64,000 nucleotides of DNA from Gentiana macrophylla (taxonomy: Eukaryota; Streptophyta; Magnoliopsida; Gentianales; Gentianaceae): assembly GCA_026214975.1 (NCBI GenBank), contig JAOBSW010000888.1, positions 1-64,000 of the forward strand, in the 5' to 3' direction. Below, one piece after another: positions 11,454 through 23,000 of the stretch (position 1 is the stretch's first letter; each line of letters starts with the position of its first letter). The notes below the pieces were generated by a model. The model worked only from the letters and a program-made list of their open reading frames with translations. It was not told the origin of the DNA and made no database searches. Position numbers and translations under genes: made by a program.

Positions 11454-13742
11454 TGATGGGAGTCAACTTTTACGTGATTCGGTGCATTTTCTACCCCGTT
11501 TACCACACGTTTAGCATGTTTTGAATTGGTTTAAACCGTTCGGGGTAATATCGTGAGTTTATGGCACGGAGTAAATCCGTCACTTTGATGGCTTATTACC
11601 CCTTTTGTTGTTGATATTAACCTATTCGAGCACTTTTACCCTCCTCGGAATTGTTTGGTTGTTTTGGTCGGTCCGCGATGTTGTAGGGTATTATTGTCTT
11701 GAGGACCGGAAGGTGATAATTCATGGTGAAGCATGATCGAGGCGATCTGAGTGATCAAAAGGAGGAAAGATGAAGTTTTGGAACAATTGGGGTTCAAGCG
11801 CGGCGTTTGAACCCCGAGCAAGCGTTTCAATAGCACAATTTTAAGCGAGTTCACCCGCTGAGCGCTTGCGTTTCAAAGCGCACTAGCGTGCGTTTCAAGC
11901 ATCCTAGCGCGCGTTTCAACTTCCACTAACGCGTTCGGTTGAAGGACAAACAAGAGCCTACACAGAAATGAAGCGAAATGCGCGTTTGCCTATCTACGAA
12001 ACACGCGTTTGACCAAGTGGAACGCCGGGTTTCTGACATCTAAGCGTGCATTTGAAGACCAAAATTTGCTGATTTTCCCGCTTTATAAATACCCGCTTAG
12101 ACCATTTCTTGGGAATTAATTATTCTCTTAGCAAAAACCCACCCTTTTTAGCTCGAATTTTGTAATAGCTTAGAATCGTTCTCTTAGCTTAAATTAGTAT
12201 AATCTTAAGCTTAATCTTTCCATTTCTTAGCTCGATTTCTACTCACAAACACTAAGACACCATCTTTTAATTAGTTCTTCAAAGTGTACTTTTTGGATCT
12301 CAAATTCGAAATTCTCATTTCTATGGTATATTTCTTCTCTCTTTCACTTATTATGTCTTTAATTTACTGTTTCTTTTATATTTTAACTAGTATAATGAGT
12401 AGCTAATCCCTTTTCATAGTCGAATCATGTGAAATTTAGTGAAATCACCATTTGGGTGATGAAATTGGGAGTGGGTAGTGCTTTTTATTGTTTAATCTTG
12501 CTTGTTTAGCGTCTTAGAACTTGTTATACTTATTTAGATTGGATTGTACACAAGAGGCGAGCCAGGAATTTTTTAGGTGGTGGAATAAATTTTTTTGTAA
12601 TGCTATTTTATGAAGCAAAAAAGCGAAGTATGAAATTCATTGAAAAAAAAGCGAGGCTTAAAAGCAGAATCACGCGAAGGGCATTCATTTTATCTGAATA
12701 GTAAGCCAAAAGCAATAACATAACTTGAATGACTCATTAGACAGCGTGCTTACGGTACCCAATTCATCTTCTTTAAAAAAAGAATTTAAAAGTGCCAATG
12801 CTAAATAGACCGTAAATGATTTTTTTTAAGATTATATGGAAATTGTTATTATGAATACAGGGAATTGTTATTTTTTTTTTTCCTGGGACCTGCAAATGAT
12901 TAGAAAAGGAATTAGAAAAAAAAGGGGGTCTAAATCAGGGTGGGCTTTTTTCATTTTTATCTGGTGGGCTGAAGGTTTTGGGCTTGGTTTATAGGGTACT
13001 AATAAAAAAATAAAAAAAAATTGGGGTGAGGCTTGGGCCCCCAAGCCCCTAGACTACCTCCGTCCATGATTGATCTGTGCGATTTAGTATCACTTGTGCA
13101 TCAGCCTTACATATGTATTTTGCGGGAAGGCGTGGGAGAAGGGTTCTAAGATCGCGGCGTGAGCTCGGCTTAGTTGTTAAGCCAGAGCCCAATCACGAGG
13201 TTACTCGTTTTAACGTTTAAGCGGCTACAGTGCATAACATGTCTTGTTAGTGAATCTTCTTTAGTAGGAAGGGTAGTTAACATGACATAAGGTGTTAGGA
13301 GAGAGTTGTTCGGACCTTAGCACCGGAATTAGGAGTATGCACCCGTGAAATTGAATGTGAGAGTTCGTTTGTTATAATGCACACTCCGGTTTTGTCTACC
13401 CGCCAAGGTTGAAACTAGCTACTTTGATCATGGTTTGGCTATGTCCGCCAGTATAACGTTAATAACCGAGTAGTTAATCTTCTTTCCTCTTTTTCTATCT
13501 TTAGACTCGTTAGTAAGAATCACCTTAGTGTCGTTGTAGCATACAAGCACTTTAAAAGATTGATAACTAGAGACTAAGTAATACGTTCGCTTTGGTACTC
13601 ACAAACACTTTTCCATTGGGTTCGACCTCGTACTCTATAGCTATGCTAGCAATCGACCGGTACCTTTGCGGGTAGAGAGTTAGTTTGCCCACGGTTTGAG
13701 TCTTTATAAATTGTTTTTGAAGGGTGAATTTTAGCTCAATCA
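11454..13742 (+). mobile_element. Solo LTR of family 'DJ', copy J
   Basis: It begins TGATGGGAGTCAAC and ends GCTCAATCA, giving TG...CA termini. Flanks are TCATA (11449-11453) and TCGTA (13743-13747), a 5-bp TSD with one mismatch. An inverted sister copy lies at 42614-44331. It has a TATA box (CTTTATAAATACC near 12082) preceded by a run of GCGCGTTT words. Neither element end is repeated at the other end and no gag/pol is seen, so it is read as a solo LTR. It is about 570 bp longer than its sister because of the insert at 12551-13068. The target was LTR copy C. Confidence 0.75.
12551..13068. mobile_element. Non-autonomous hAT-like insert in LTR J
   Basis: It is missing from the sister LTR D. 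Its ends (AGGCGAGCCAGGAATTTT, and CCCCTAGACTACCTCCGTCC) resemble the plant hAT-like ends CAGGGGCGGAGCCAGG and their complement, each with small changes. Possible 8-bp flanks are GATTGTAC and GATTGATC, six of eight alike. It contains poly-A/T runs and no transposase. The superfamily call rests on termini only. Confidence 0.45.
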
Positions 13743-14515
13743 TCGTATCTCGAGTGTCAATACATTAACGACTATATCTTATAATCACGGATATCATACT
13801 CTCTCGAAGTAACTCATTTACTCCCACTTTGCAAAGATTCACGAGAGCTAGACATTCCTTATAAGAATGCCCTTTTGGATATTTACTCGTATTCATAGGA
13901 TACGCGATTTCGGACGAGCAACATGAATCCTATGCGCATGCTTGATGATCATACCCAATCACTACCGCATGATCGCCCCATGGCTAGGGGAAACCTCAAT
14001 AGTGTCAAAGCATGACAATCCACACCGCGATGCCATGAAGACTCCGGTTTTAGGATAATTACACAACTGCCACATAGTGCAACACATATTAAAGTAAGTG
14101 GGTCAGTCTAAGTATGCATTCCCTAATACACGTCACCGTACAGTCTAAATGTCCCTACACTTTGATAAATGAGATCTATCCATACCTTCAATAAGATAGA
14201 AGACATCTAATACGTGCTAGTCTAATCGTACTATTAATGTCCCATTTAATAGTACATACGACTAGAGACATTAAGTATCAAAGCTTTTAAAGTGAGTCGA
14301 GATCTCATCAACCATAATCACTATTATGATTTCTCTTTCACAATTTGACACTAGGGACGATATCATATATACAATCACACATTGGTTCATATTAACAGAA
14401 TATATAATAACATAAAAGTCATTTATCATATGTATAAACATAAAGAAATAGTACAAGTGATCCGACCCGGTCGGATCCGGTCCAACCCGATTAGGTTTAG
14501 GACACTATTTCAACA

Positions 14516-15637
14516 CTTGCCTACTGAGAACTTGCTTCTATGTAGTTTCCTAAACACAGTGCTCACAAAAGTCCAGAGTCTTGACCTTATATCCCCTAAG
14601 AAGACCTGATGAAGAGAGAACATGCATTCCTCTTTCACTTATATGACCGAGTCTCATGTGCCTTTACTTAGTCATTTGTGAATGATGTCTTCTTTGAGGA
14701 TGCCACATCGTGAGATCCAGATCTGATGGAGCCTTGCAGGATATACAAGGTTCCCCTCTTGATACCTCTGAGGACCACAGCTGAATCTTTGTAGACATTC
14801 AGCACTCCACCTTCACCCTTGAAATTGAACCTCTTGTTGTCTATAAGACTAAGAGATACCAAATTCTTGGTCATCTGTGGAACATGTCTAACATCTTTCA
14901 GTGTGCAGAATCTACCATCCTCTGTCCTCAACTGTACTATGCCAATTCTCACTATCTTGCAGACCTTACTATTGGGCATAGAAATTTGTCCTCCATCTAT
15001 CTACTCATAAGTAGAAAATCACTCTTTGTGTGGACAAATATGATATGATGCTCCAGAATCTAGGATTCAAACATCACCATGATGTCTTTGAATCCCTGCT
15101 ACCGAAACAGATCTAATATGAGTGCTCTCAGCCCACGGTGGTGTGCCATAACTCTCTCCTCGCTACTTGCTTTCTTTGAACATTTGGACTTCCAATGTCC
15201 ATGCTCCTTCTGATAATTACTGAGACATATGTGGACTTAGGACTTTTGAGCCTAGATTTCTTGGATTTCTTATTCTGTCCATGCCCTTTCCTTCTGCTGT
15301 TGCTGACTACTAGTCCAGTGCTTTGTATGCTCATGCCTCTTGTCTTATGTCTCGCTCATTTTGGCATGTAAAGTTGACCTTACGTCTTTCAAAGCCACTA
15401 TATCCTTCCCAACTATGAAGGACTGCACAAAGTTCTCAGATGATGTCGGTAGTGACACCAACATGATTAGAGTTGCATCTTCATCTTCAATCTTAATATC
15501 AATAGTCCTAAGATTAAGTAATATTGTGTTCAGCTGATCAAGATGATCTCTTAGCTGAGTCCGTTCATGCATCCTCAAGCTGAACAACCTTTGCTTCAGC
15601 AAGCAACTTGTTGGTTAATGACTTAGTCATATACATA
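14516..15637 (-). pseudogene. Ty1/copia gag-pol remnant (gag C-part, protease, integrase head)
   Basis: Reading leftwards on minus: a gag UBN2-type block at 15602-15345 (LKQRLFSLRMHERTQLRDHL); a Lys-rich linker at 15334-15128 that keeps the shape of the zinc-knuckle region; a protease-to-integrase block at 14979-14668 (TLKDVRHVPQMTKNLVSLSL, GTLYILQGS); and a readable integrase zinc motif near 14650-14530 (MRLGHISERGMH, then LDFCEHC). Frames shift several times. It is truncated at 14515 by LTR copy C; reverse transcriptase is absent. It belongs with the gag N-part at 17833-18099 and the LTR at 18207-18699. Confidence 0.8.
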
Positions 15638-17827
15638 TAACACCCGGATTTTCAAGAAGGGTAAAAATGTAAAATGGGAACTTAATTTATTTATGTTCCT
15701 ATTTTATGTTAGACTAAATTAATAATTAAAAATGATTTAATTATGATAAAATAGTTTGAATCTTAAAGAGGATTTATTTAATTAAAAAGGATTTTAATTA
15801 AATATGTATTTAAGAATAAATGGATTAATTATTAAAAAGATTTTAATAATTAAGTATTTAAGAAATAATTCCTATTCTTTTCCCTCATAACACACATCAC
15901 GCAACTTCTCAGAAAAAGAAAAAGGAGGACGACGACAATGCTAGAAAAGACGCAGAAGAACGCGAAAAAAAAGGGAGAACATAATCTTCAACCGTGCTGT
16001 AAATCCGTTTATCGTTTCAAGATGGCGCAGGAGAGAGAAAAGTGATCACATGACGAGAGCGCAACTTTGGAGAATAAAATATCCTTATTCCGTAAGTTTT
16101 CGGTTTAGCCCTAGTTTTTCGTAATCGTCGAGTTCGTTTTCTTCAAAATCGTATCTTTTAATCCGTAGCTCTGTTTTTCAGCCATGAGTAGTCAAAACGA
16201 TCGTCTTGGAGCGTAGATCATTCTAAAAATAGGTTCACATCATTTAATTCAGGTAATATTCAGTTTTACACACTTTTTCAATTCGGGATTTTCAAGAAAG
16301 ATAGGATTTTTAGGTTTACTTGTTGTTTAATTAGGTTACAAGTTGAAGGCTTAGAAGTTCAGCTTTTTCTTGAAGGTTTTGTATCGGTTTTCTTTGGCAA
16401 TTAAGGTAAGAGGCTCTTCTAATGAGTAATTATAGTTTTATAGTGATAGGTTGAGTTCGGTGAGTTTTGGTGTTGTTTGGTGATAAAATTCATGTTAAGT
16501 TGTAATTAATGAGATGTGATATTTTTGGTATATTTGAGTTGTGTTCTCTAACTTTGTTTTTTACGAGTAATTTGTTGATAAGCGTGTTTGGTTTGGGTTA
16601 GGAATCGATTAAGTTTAGAAAATCGTGTTTTAGGGTTTTGTAATACTTATCCTTTGGTCTTATAACATTAATTAAACCTTAACAAGCTTAGTGAGCTTCC
16701 GATTCGTTTAGTTTGGCACCGAATGTACTCTTAAAGGGAGTTGAAGTTCGGATCCGTCGGAAGAGCATTAAAGGGCTTGTGCTTTGATGAACTAAGGATC
16801 ATCAATGCACCGTGTAATTGCTAGGCTTTCTCCGTGTCTCAGTGGTCTCAGGAAAGAGAGTAGTGTATGTGGGGAGCTTACTTGAAAACACTTAGGTGGC
16901 TAGTTAACAACATAATAACAAACATACTTGTGTAGTAAAAAAGATTAAACATCAAACCATTCTTGGTAAGGCACAAGTCTATATCGCGATGTGTGTGCAT
17001 TCTGAAAGTTAATAACTCTGTAAGTCTTTGGACACTACGTACGGAGGAACACCACCCCGTAAGTCCGAGACCCTACGTATGGAGGGACTTCGCTGAACGT
17101 GTACAATATCGGAGTCTACCAGACTAGACTTCCGTGGTTATTGGTGTGATCCACCAATATGTTGCACCCAGTTACTTCGTGGTGAGTAGCACCGTGCGTA
17201 GTACCTTGAATCTTGATGTAACGAGAGATAAGCTAAGCTAGAAGCGTATAGTCATGACGTGTTGATGGACATGAAGTGAACCTTAGATCAAGTCGGTCTC
17301 ACCAAGATAAGCATTATATTAAAACTTGATAGTAAACCTTAGTTAATTTTTAGTTTCTACCTCTTATTGAGTACTTTGTACTTACCTCAAATGCATTGTT
17401 TTTCTATGTGTTTGGGGGAGAGAAAATGAACAGGTTGATCTAGAGATCGACGAGGACTTTGATGACGACGTTTAAGGACGCCGAAGTTGAAGAGTTTATT
17501 TATTCTGTTTTCTTTTATTTTCAATAGACTTGTTGTTTTTGGGGAATTTTTTGTAATTTCTTTAGTACTTTCTTTAGAGGATTTCGTACGTTGTTTGGTT
17601 TTCATTTGGTTTCTTCCAATGTAATAGATGTTACCTTTCTATTTTTAGTTGAGTTTCTATTCTTAGTAGCAGTTATGATGGTTTTGCCGAGTCTTTTTAG
17701 CTTCCGTTTGCCTAACTCGATATGACGTAGTAGATGCTTACATATAATATTGAATTTATTTGATATTATATGTGCCGAGCGTTTCGTTTCCGGATAAGGA
17801 CTCGGTATCCGGGAGCGGGGCGTTACA
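15638..17827 (+). mobile_element. Solo LTR of family 'EF', copy E, inserted in copia gag
   Basis: It begins (TA)TAACACCCGGATTTTC and ends GGGAGCGGGGCGTTACA, matching the TGTAACACC / GTTACA type of plant gypsy LTRs. Flanking ACATA at 15633-15637 and 17828-17832 is a perfect 5-bp TSD. Removing it would join the two copia gag halves. An inverted, truncated sister lies at 3064-4250. No internal coding sequence is present. Confidence 0.8.
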
Positions 17828-17832
17828 ACATA

Positions 17833-18099
17833 CTTTCAATATTTAGCCATAACTTGGCAGTGGTGTCTACCTCAGCAACCTCTGTGATAACATCATCTGA
17901 CAAGCACAACATGATGGTTGAATGTGCTTTCTCCTCCAGACTGACCATCTCATTGGAACTGGCGTCCCTTGTACCGGATAAAGGAGCCCATAATCCTTGT
18001 TACTTTAACAGAGTTCGCATCTTGATTTGTCAAAGACTGAAACTGTTTCTTTCTGTAAATTTGTCAATCTTTACCTTAACCGCATGCATCATTCTTGCT
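17833..18099 (-). pseudogene. Ty1/copia gag N-terminal remnant
   Basis: The minus strand reads MMHAVKVKIDKF near 18092, followed by a typical copia gag start: F..RNSF.L.Q.KMR.LL, EEKAHSTIMLCLSDDVITEV and TTAKLWLNIES. Two in-frame stops replace expected Trp and Gln codons, and a frameshift follows in the other half. The LTR E insertion splits it after ESM. Confidence 0.8.
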
Positions 18100-18206
18100 A
18101 AAGTCTGGACCTTTGATCACAAAATCCTAGCACTTTGGTCACGGTCTTGGTAAAGATCATTTCGTTCAACTTGCACATTCCTAAAACCAACATACGATAC
18201 CGGTTT

Positions 18207-18699
18207 TGTTATCACTAGATATGGAGATCTACCAACACAAGAAAGAACAATCGAAGCAATTTAAGCGTAAAGATTAATGACAACCGACAAAACACAAAAA
18301 CAAGAAAAGCGCGGCGATTTAACGTGGTTTAGGCGTTGTCTTAATTACTCCACCGCGAAGCGAAACAAAGATCTTTATTATGCATAGAAATATATGAGTT
18401 TTTTTTCACACTTTACATTGATTACAACGTTGGGTATTTATAGAATAGGAATCCTAACCCTAACCGCCATTATGTTATTCTCGGAATTCCCATAAATGCC
18501 CTAGATGTAACCAAGTAAACGAGATGTAGAACTCAACAGTATTCAACAAGAGTCAGCACACCCTGCTAACAGATGAAACTCAAATGCACTTCAATCTAAC
18601 TGACTTCCTAGACTTGGATACTTTTGATCAACATACCATCATTCTCAACTGACCTATATAGCTGACCCATATGTAGAGACCAGGCACATTTTGCTGACA
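18207..18699 (-). mobile_element. 5' LTR of the broken copia element
   Basis: In minus orientation it starts TGTCAGCAAAATGTGCC (18699) and ends TAGTGATAACA (18207), about 493 bp. Next comes AACCGGTATCG, a weak primer-site match, and ~100 bp later the gag start. A 3' partner LTR is not in the window, so the boundaries rest on TG...CA and gag position only. Confidence 0.6.
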
Positions 18700-20062
18700 A
18701 TATGTACCTAGATTTGTTTTTCACCACATATCTTCTTTACCAATGTTTTAAAAAAAAAAAGGTAATTTCAAGATCGAAAGTTTCTCAGCCATATATTTCA
18801 CATTTGTTTTTGTGCATGTGTTGTGGAACTTTTCAGTGTAGTAATCATTTTCCATACTGATCTCATGCATCATAACGTGAGGAATAACATTTTTGTCTCC
18901 TATTCATACTCGCCATTGCAAACCAACCATTTCCTAAAACGACACCTCCACCGCCGGTAAAGATTGGATGCTCTGTTGATGGCATGAAACGCGACAACAC
19001 ATGATCTGAATTTCTCAGCACGAGGTAATTTTTCCGGTCTCACATTTTCCCCGATCGATAAATTTCAAATTCCTGTAAACATAATGAAAATTTATGATGG
19101 TAATGTCATTTTGGTTTGAATTAGGTTGCGACAAACTTGCGCCATTTGTGAAAGTTCTTCCATCCGCAGGAAAACGAATTAATAGAAGTTTTTTTTTTTT
19201 TTCCCTTCTTTGAAGGAGGAAAACCTAGCACTCTTTGAGTTTGTGTCTATATCTTTTCCGTTTGAAATGACGGAAGGAATGTGAATGTAATCGATTATTC
19301 ACAATTCGAAGGTGACATGTTTTTTTACTGTCTTATGCAACTTAATATTCTGCGACCTTTTCACTCTGTGATGGGATTGTTATGCAGCAGTGTGAACAGG
19401 ACCTAGCTTGGAATAGTTTTTGTGACAGGGGTCCAAAATAAATAATTTAGTTTTTTTTGGGTATGTTGTTATTGGTTATATTCAGAAATCTACTACAACC
19501 TACTGGTACTTACACATTTTAGTATCGTTTTGGTATGTTTTTAGTGGTATGTTTTACTGTGAACAAATTCTTGATTTTTGAATGAGTTTATATTCCATTC
19601 TAGCATGAATTGGTAGCTCCCTTTTCATAAACCCCTCATTGAGTGTGGCGTTGGCTTTGGTTTTAGATTCCTATTTTGTCCAGGGTTGTTCCTGTATTTA
19701 GAAGTAATTCTGAATCTTCAAACCTTTCAGTTACCTTCATGAATTGGAGGGCATTTTTAGCATGTCTGGTTAAATAGTACTTCGTTTGCTAATTTGTTAT
19801 ATTACTTTTTTTGGTTGGTTCAATTAATAGGTATAAGGAATCAATAATTTGCTAATGATGAATCCCTTATTTGGTATGTTGGACAATGAGAGTAGTGTCT
19901 TCACTGATTCAGCTCATATCACTGCTTTTATAGCCATTAATGGGTTGTAAATTAAGGTCTGATTCATACATACCATGACTGATCGTGGGCGTGAGCTTTG
20001 CAATTTCATCATTGTAAGTATACACAAGTGAGATAGAAGTGTGTAACAAGATAGCTACAACA
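18700..20062 (+). promoter_or_regulatory. Upstream region and probable 5' UTR of the SCD2-like gene
   Basis: No coding sequence or transposon is recognised here. The stretch is AT-rich with T runs (19190-19202). A plausible 5' UTR donor (CAGCACGAG|GTAATTTTTC near 19025) suggests a leader intron ending shortly before the start codon, as is common for plant housekeeping genes. No confident TATA box was found. The first in-frame ATG is at 20063; the frame has no upstream ATG after the stop before it. Confidence 0.4.
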
Positions 20063-23000
20063 ATGGCTGGCCCTCCGTCTTCACCGATGAAATCTCCATT
20101 GCATTATCATGCACGCTCCGGTTCGACTGGAAACCTTAGGAAGCCTCAAAATACCAAAGCTGCTGCTCAAAGGCTTGCTAAGGTAATGGCTCATCAAATG
20201 GCTGATGACGATGATGAAGAAGAAGATATTTTATACGAGTACAACCCTGTTAATATCTCTGGTGGCATTGGGCGTGCTAGTGGAAGGACTGTGCGAAACC
20301 CATCTTCACTGGTATATATTAGTTTGATTCTGAACACATTCCTGATTTATATAAGAGCATATACTTATCTTATGTCAAGCATAGCTAAAATATGGAATTT
20401 CATGTACTTATGGACTATGTTTCTTACGGTCTATGAAGGGAAAAGGATACACATGCAGTTTTCTATACTCTTTGATTTGTAGGAAATTGGGAATTCTGTA
20501 AATAGAGAAATGATTATGTTTTGAAACCAAGTACCTTTTTTCCTTAGTCAGCTCGAAAGGACCATGTAGATCAACCTTTATCTTCACGGCCACCATCAGC
20601 TAGCCAAGCATCCACATCTGTTGGCTCTCAGGAAAATATAACTCCATCAGCACGGACAACCTCGGCAATTCGAACATCTCAGTCTGATTACTCACAACGT
20701 CTTCCCCCTGTTCGAACATCTTCCTCCCTCAAGCCCCTGGAGCAACAAGCTTCGTCAGCACGTATCGCTCCAGCAACCGGATCATCTCAGCCAAGTTCCT
20801 TGGAGCAACCTTCCTCTGCTCGTGCAACAGAATCAGTGCAGCCTTCATCTGCTAAATCAACTTTCTCTGTTCGAACACCTCAGGCTAATCATTTGGAACA
20901 ACCTCCATCAGCCCGTTCCGCAATTCGCAATGCAGGAATGAAGACAGTCCCCATTATGCCTTCGGCTGTCCCTCTGTCAGTCAGGTCAAGTGCATCTGTA
21001 GTTCCAGCAGAGACTCCACAAGAAAATCGGAGGGAAAATAGGTTATCACATTGCCTCATCCTCTTTCATTATTTCTTATTTTAAATCCCATATTTTATAG
21101 CTTTCAGCTATCTTCTTTACTATTCTTTGAAACAAATATAATGTCTCTTTATTTTGTTGTCTCCCATCTTTTGACTATTTGAACCCATGCCAATTTGTGC
21201 CAGTCTGCAACTATTTGTGAAAAGGGATTTCTCTAGTATTATATTTACCAAATGTTCTTTGTTTTTCGTTTTTCAATTCAATGAGTAGCTTATATATTTT
21301 AGCTCTGCTCATTTGTGTCACTTTGGACTATAAGTCAATTAATCGTTTTTCATGCTCACGATCTTATCTTACGATCCTCTCAATTTGATGCAATAATTTT
21401 AATTCTTGAAGACTAATGTTTATAGCTTATATTTGCATGTTCCCAAATTGTGATGTATGAATGCATGATTGTTGTGACTAGTTTCTAAAAGAAAAGGATG
21501 TATGATTTGTTCACCATTTTAAGTACTAATGTAATCATTTTACTATGATTTTAATTATCATTATTATATCTGCAGATTATCTCTAGATTTGGGTACTTTT
21601 AAATACAAGGAACCAAGCATTAATTCATCTTCTTCTGCTCTCCAAGATGAGGTACATACATCAGTCTAATGGATTTTGTTCATAATGGTGAACGGTGGAC
21701 CTTTACCAGTGTTATTATCCTTTCATTTTAGTGATGCCTCCATAGAGGGACAATTAAAAAGGGTATACGCTTATGTGGGTATGGTTTGCAATTGGTGAGG
21801 TAGAGACAAATAAATCCATATAGACAACACTAGAGTAAGGCTTGTGTGTCATTCCTGGGAAAGAATTAGGTGGTATCTTTGCATGCAGAGATAAAATTAA
21901 AAAGCTTGCATAATTTTACGTGTATTTTGAATTTACCGTGTAAACACTCACATGCTTTTATGTGTATCTCCACATGCGGATATTCTCCTTAAAATATTCC
22001 CACATTCTCCAGTCGTCTGCATATATCAACCTATTGAGTTTAGGGAACCATCCGGAAGTTAGAAGATTTTAACTAGAGTCTGAATTGCATAACATAACAA
22101 ACACAACTCTCGCCCATGCATGTGCAAATTCAAAAGTATGTTACTTTCAAATCCATTTTTATACCCAGAAAGTTGTACTTTTCTCAGTTCATTGGTAAAT
22201 TCTTACAATAAACAAATTATTTACGCTGCAATACTCTTTGTTGTATTGATATATGCTTGAACTGTTGTTTTCCTTGTTATGGCTTAAGTTGAAAAATATT
22301 GGTGGTGTCTGATTCAAAATGCAGCTTGACATGCTCCAGGAAGAAAATGAAAGTTTACTGGAAAAGGTGTGTCAGCATTTTCCATTTTTTTTGTCTCCAG
22401 CTCAGTTGTGCTTAAGACTTTTGGACACTGATCGAATGAAATCATGACAACTGTTACACCTTAGCTACGACTCACAGAGGAGAGGTGTGAAGAAGCAGAA
22501 TCAAGGGCTAGGCAGCTTGAGAAACAGGTTCGACATTTCCATTTCTTTTGGTGCATATTGATTTCGGACAGGAACACAAAAATGTTTCTCTTTTGGCAGA
22601 GACAGTCCTTCCTTTTTGTTTTTGTTGTAAATCAGTATAGTTTTATTGCCACATTAAACACAAAAATGCACAAGTTAAAATAACGAGTATGCCATAATGT
22701 CATATATCAAACATACAAAATCAAAACAGAATTGAAGGACAATCTCCAAACTCGACTTGTAAACTTCAAGACGAATAGTAATTTCAAGGTTAATAGTTTT
22801 GAAAACTTAAGCTTCTAGGACAAAAAGGGTTGATAATCGGTGGAAAACCCTCCAATTGCTTTCTTTCCATACCACATACACTACCACAGACATCCGAAGA
22901 AGCTCGATCATGCAGGAAAATGTTTTGAAACCTGTGAGACCCTACCTTATTAAGACATCACTCCATTTGGAAGCACCACACTGAATCTTCAAGCCCTTAT

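Larger units (their letters stand above)
10043..14515 (-). mobile_element. LTR of family 'ABC', copy C, interrupted twice
   Basis: LTR sequence parallel to copy B is found at 10043-10901, 11138-11453 and 13743-14515. It is broken by a ~236-bp insert (10902-11137) and by a 2.3-kb solo LTR (11454-13742). In minus orientation it starts TGTTGAAATAGTGTCC at 14515 and ends CTAACA at 10043. The flank beyond 14515 (CTTGC) is copia pol sequence, so this element jumped into the copia element. No TA expansion is present, unlike copies A and B. Confidence 0.75.

Noticed and set aside
20039..20062. GTG upstream of the SCD2-like ATG as start
   Set aside because: Plant genes start at ATG; the first in-frame ATG is 20063 and leads into the family sequence.
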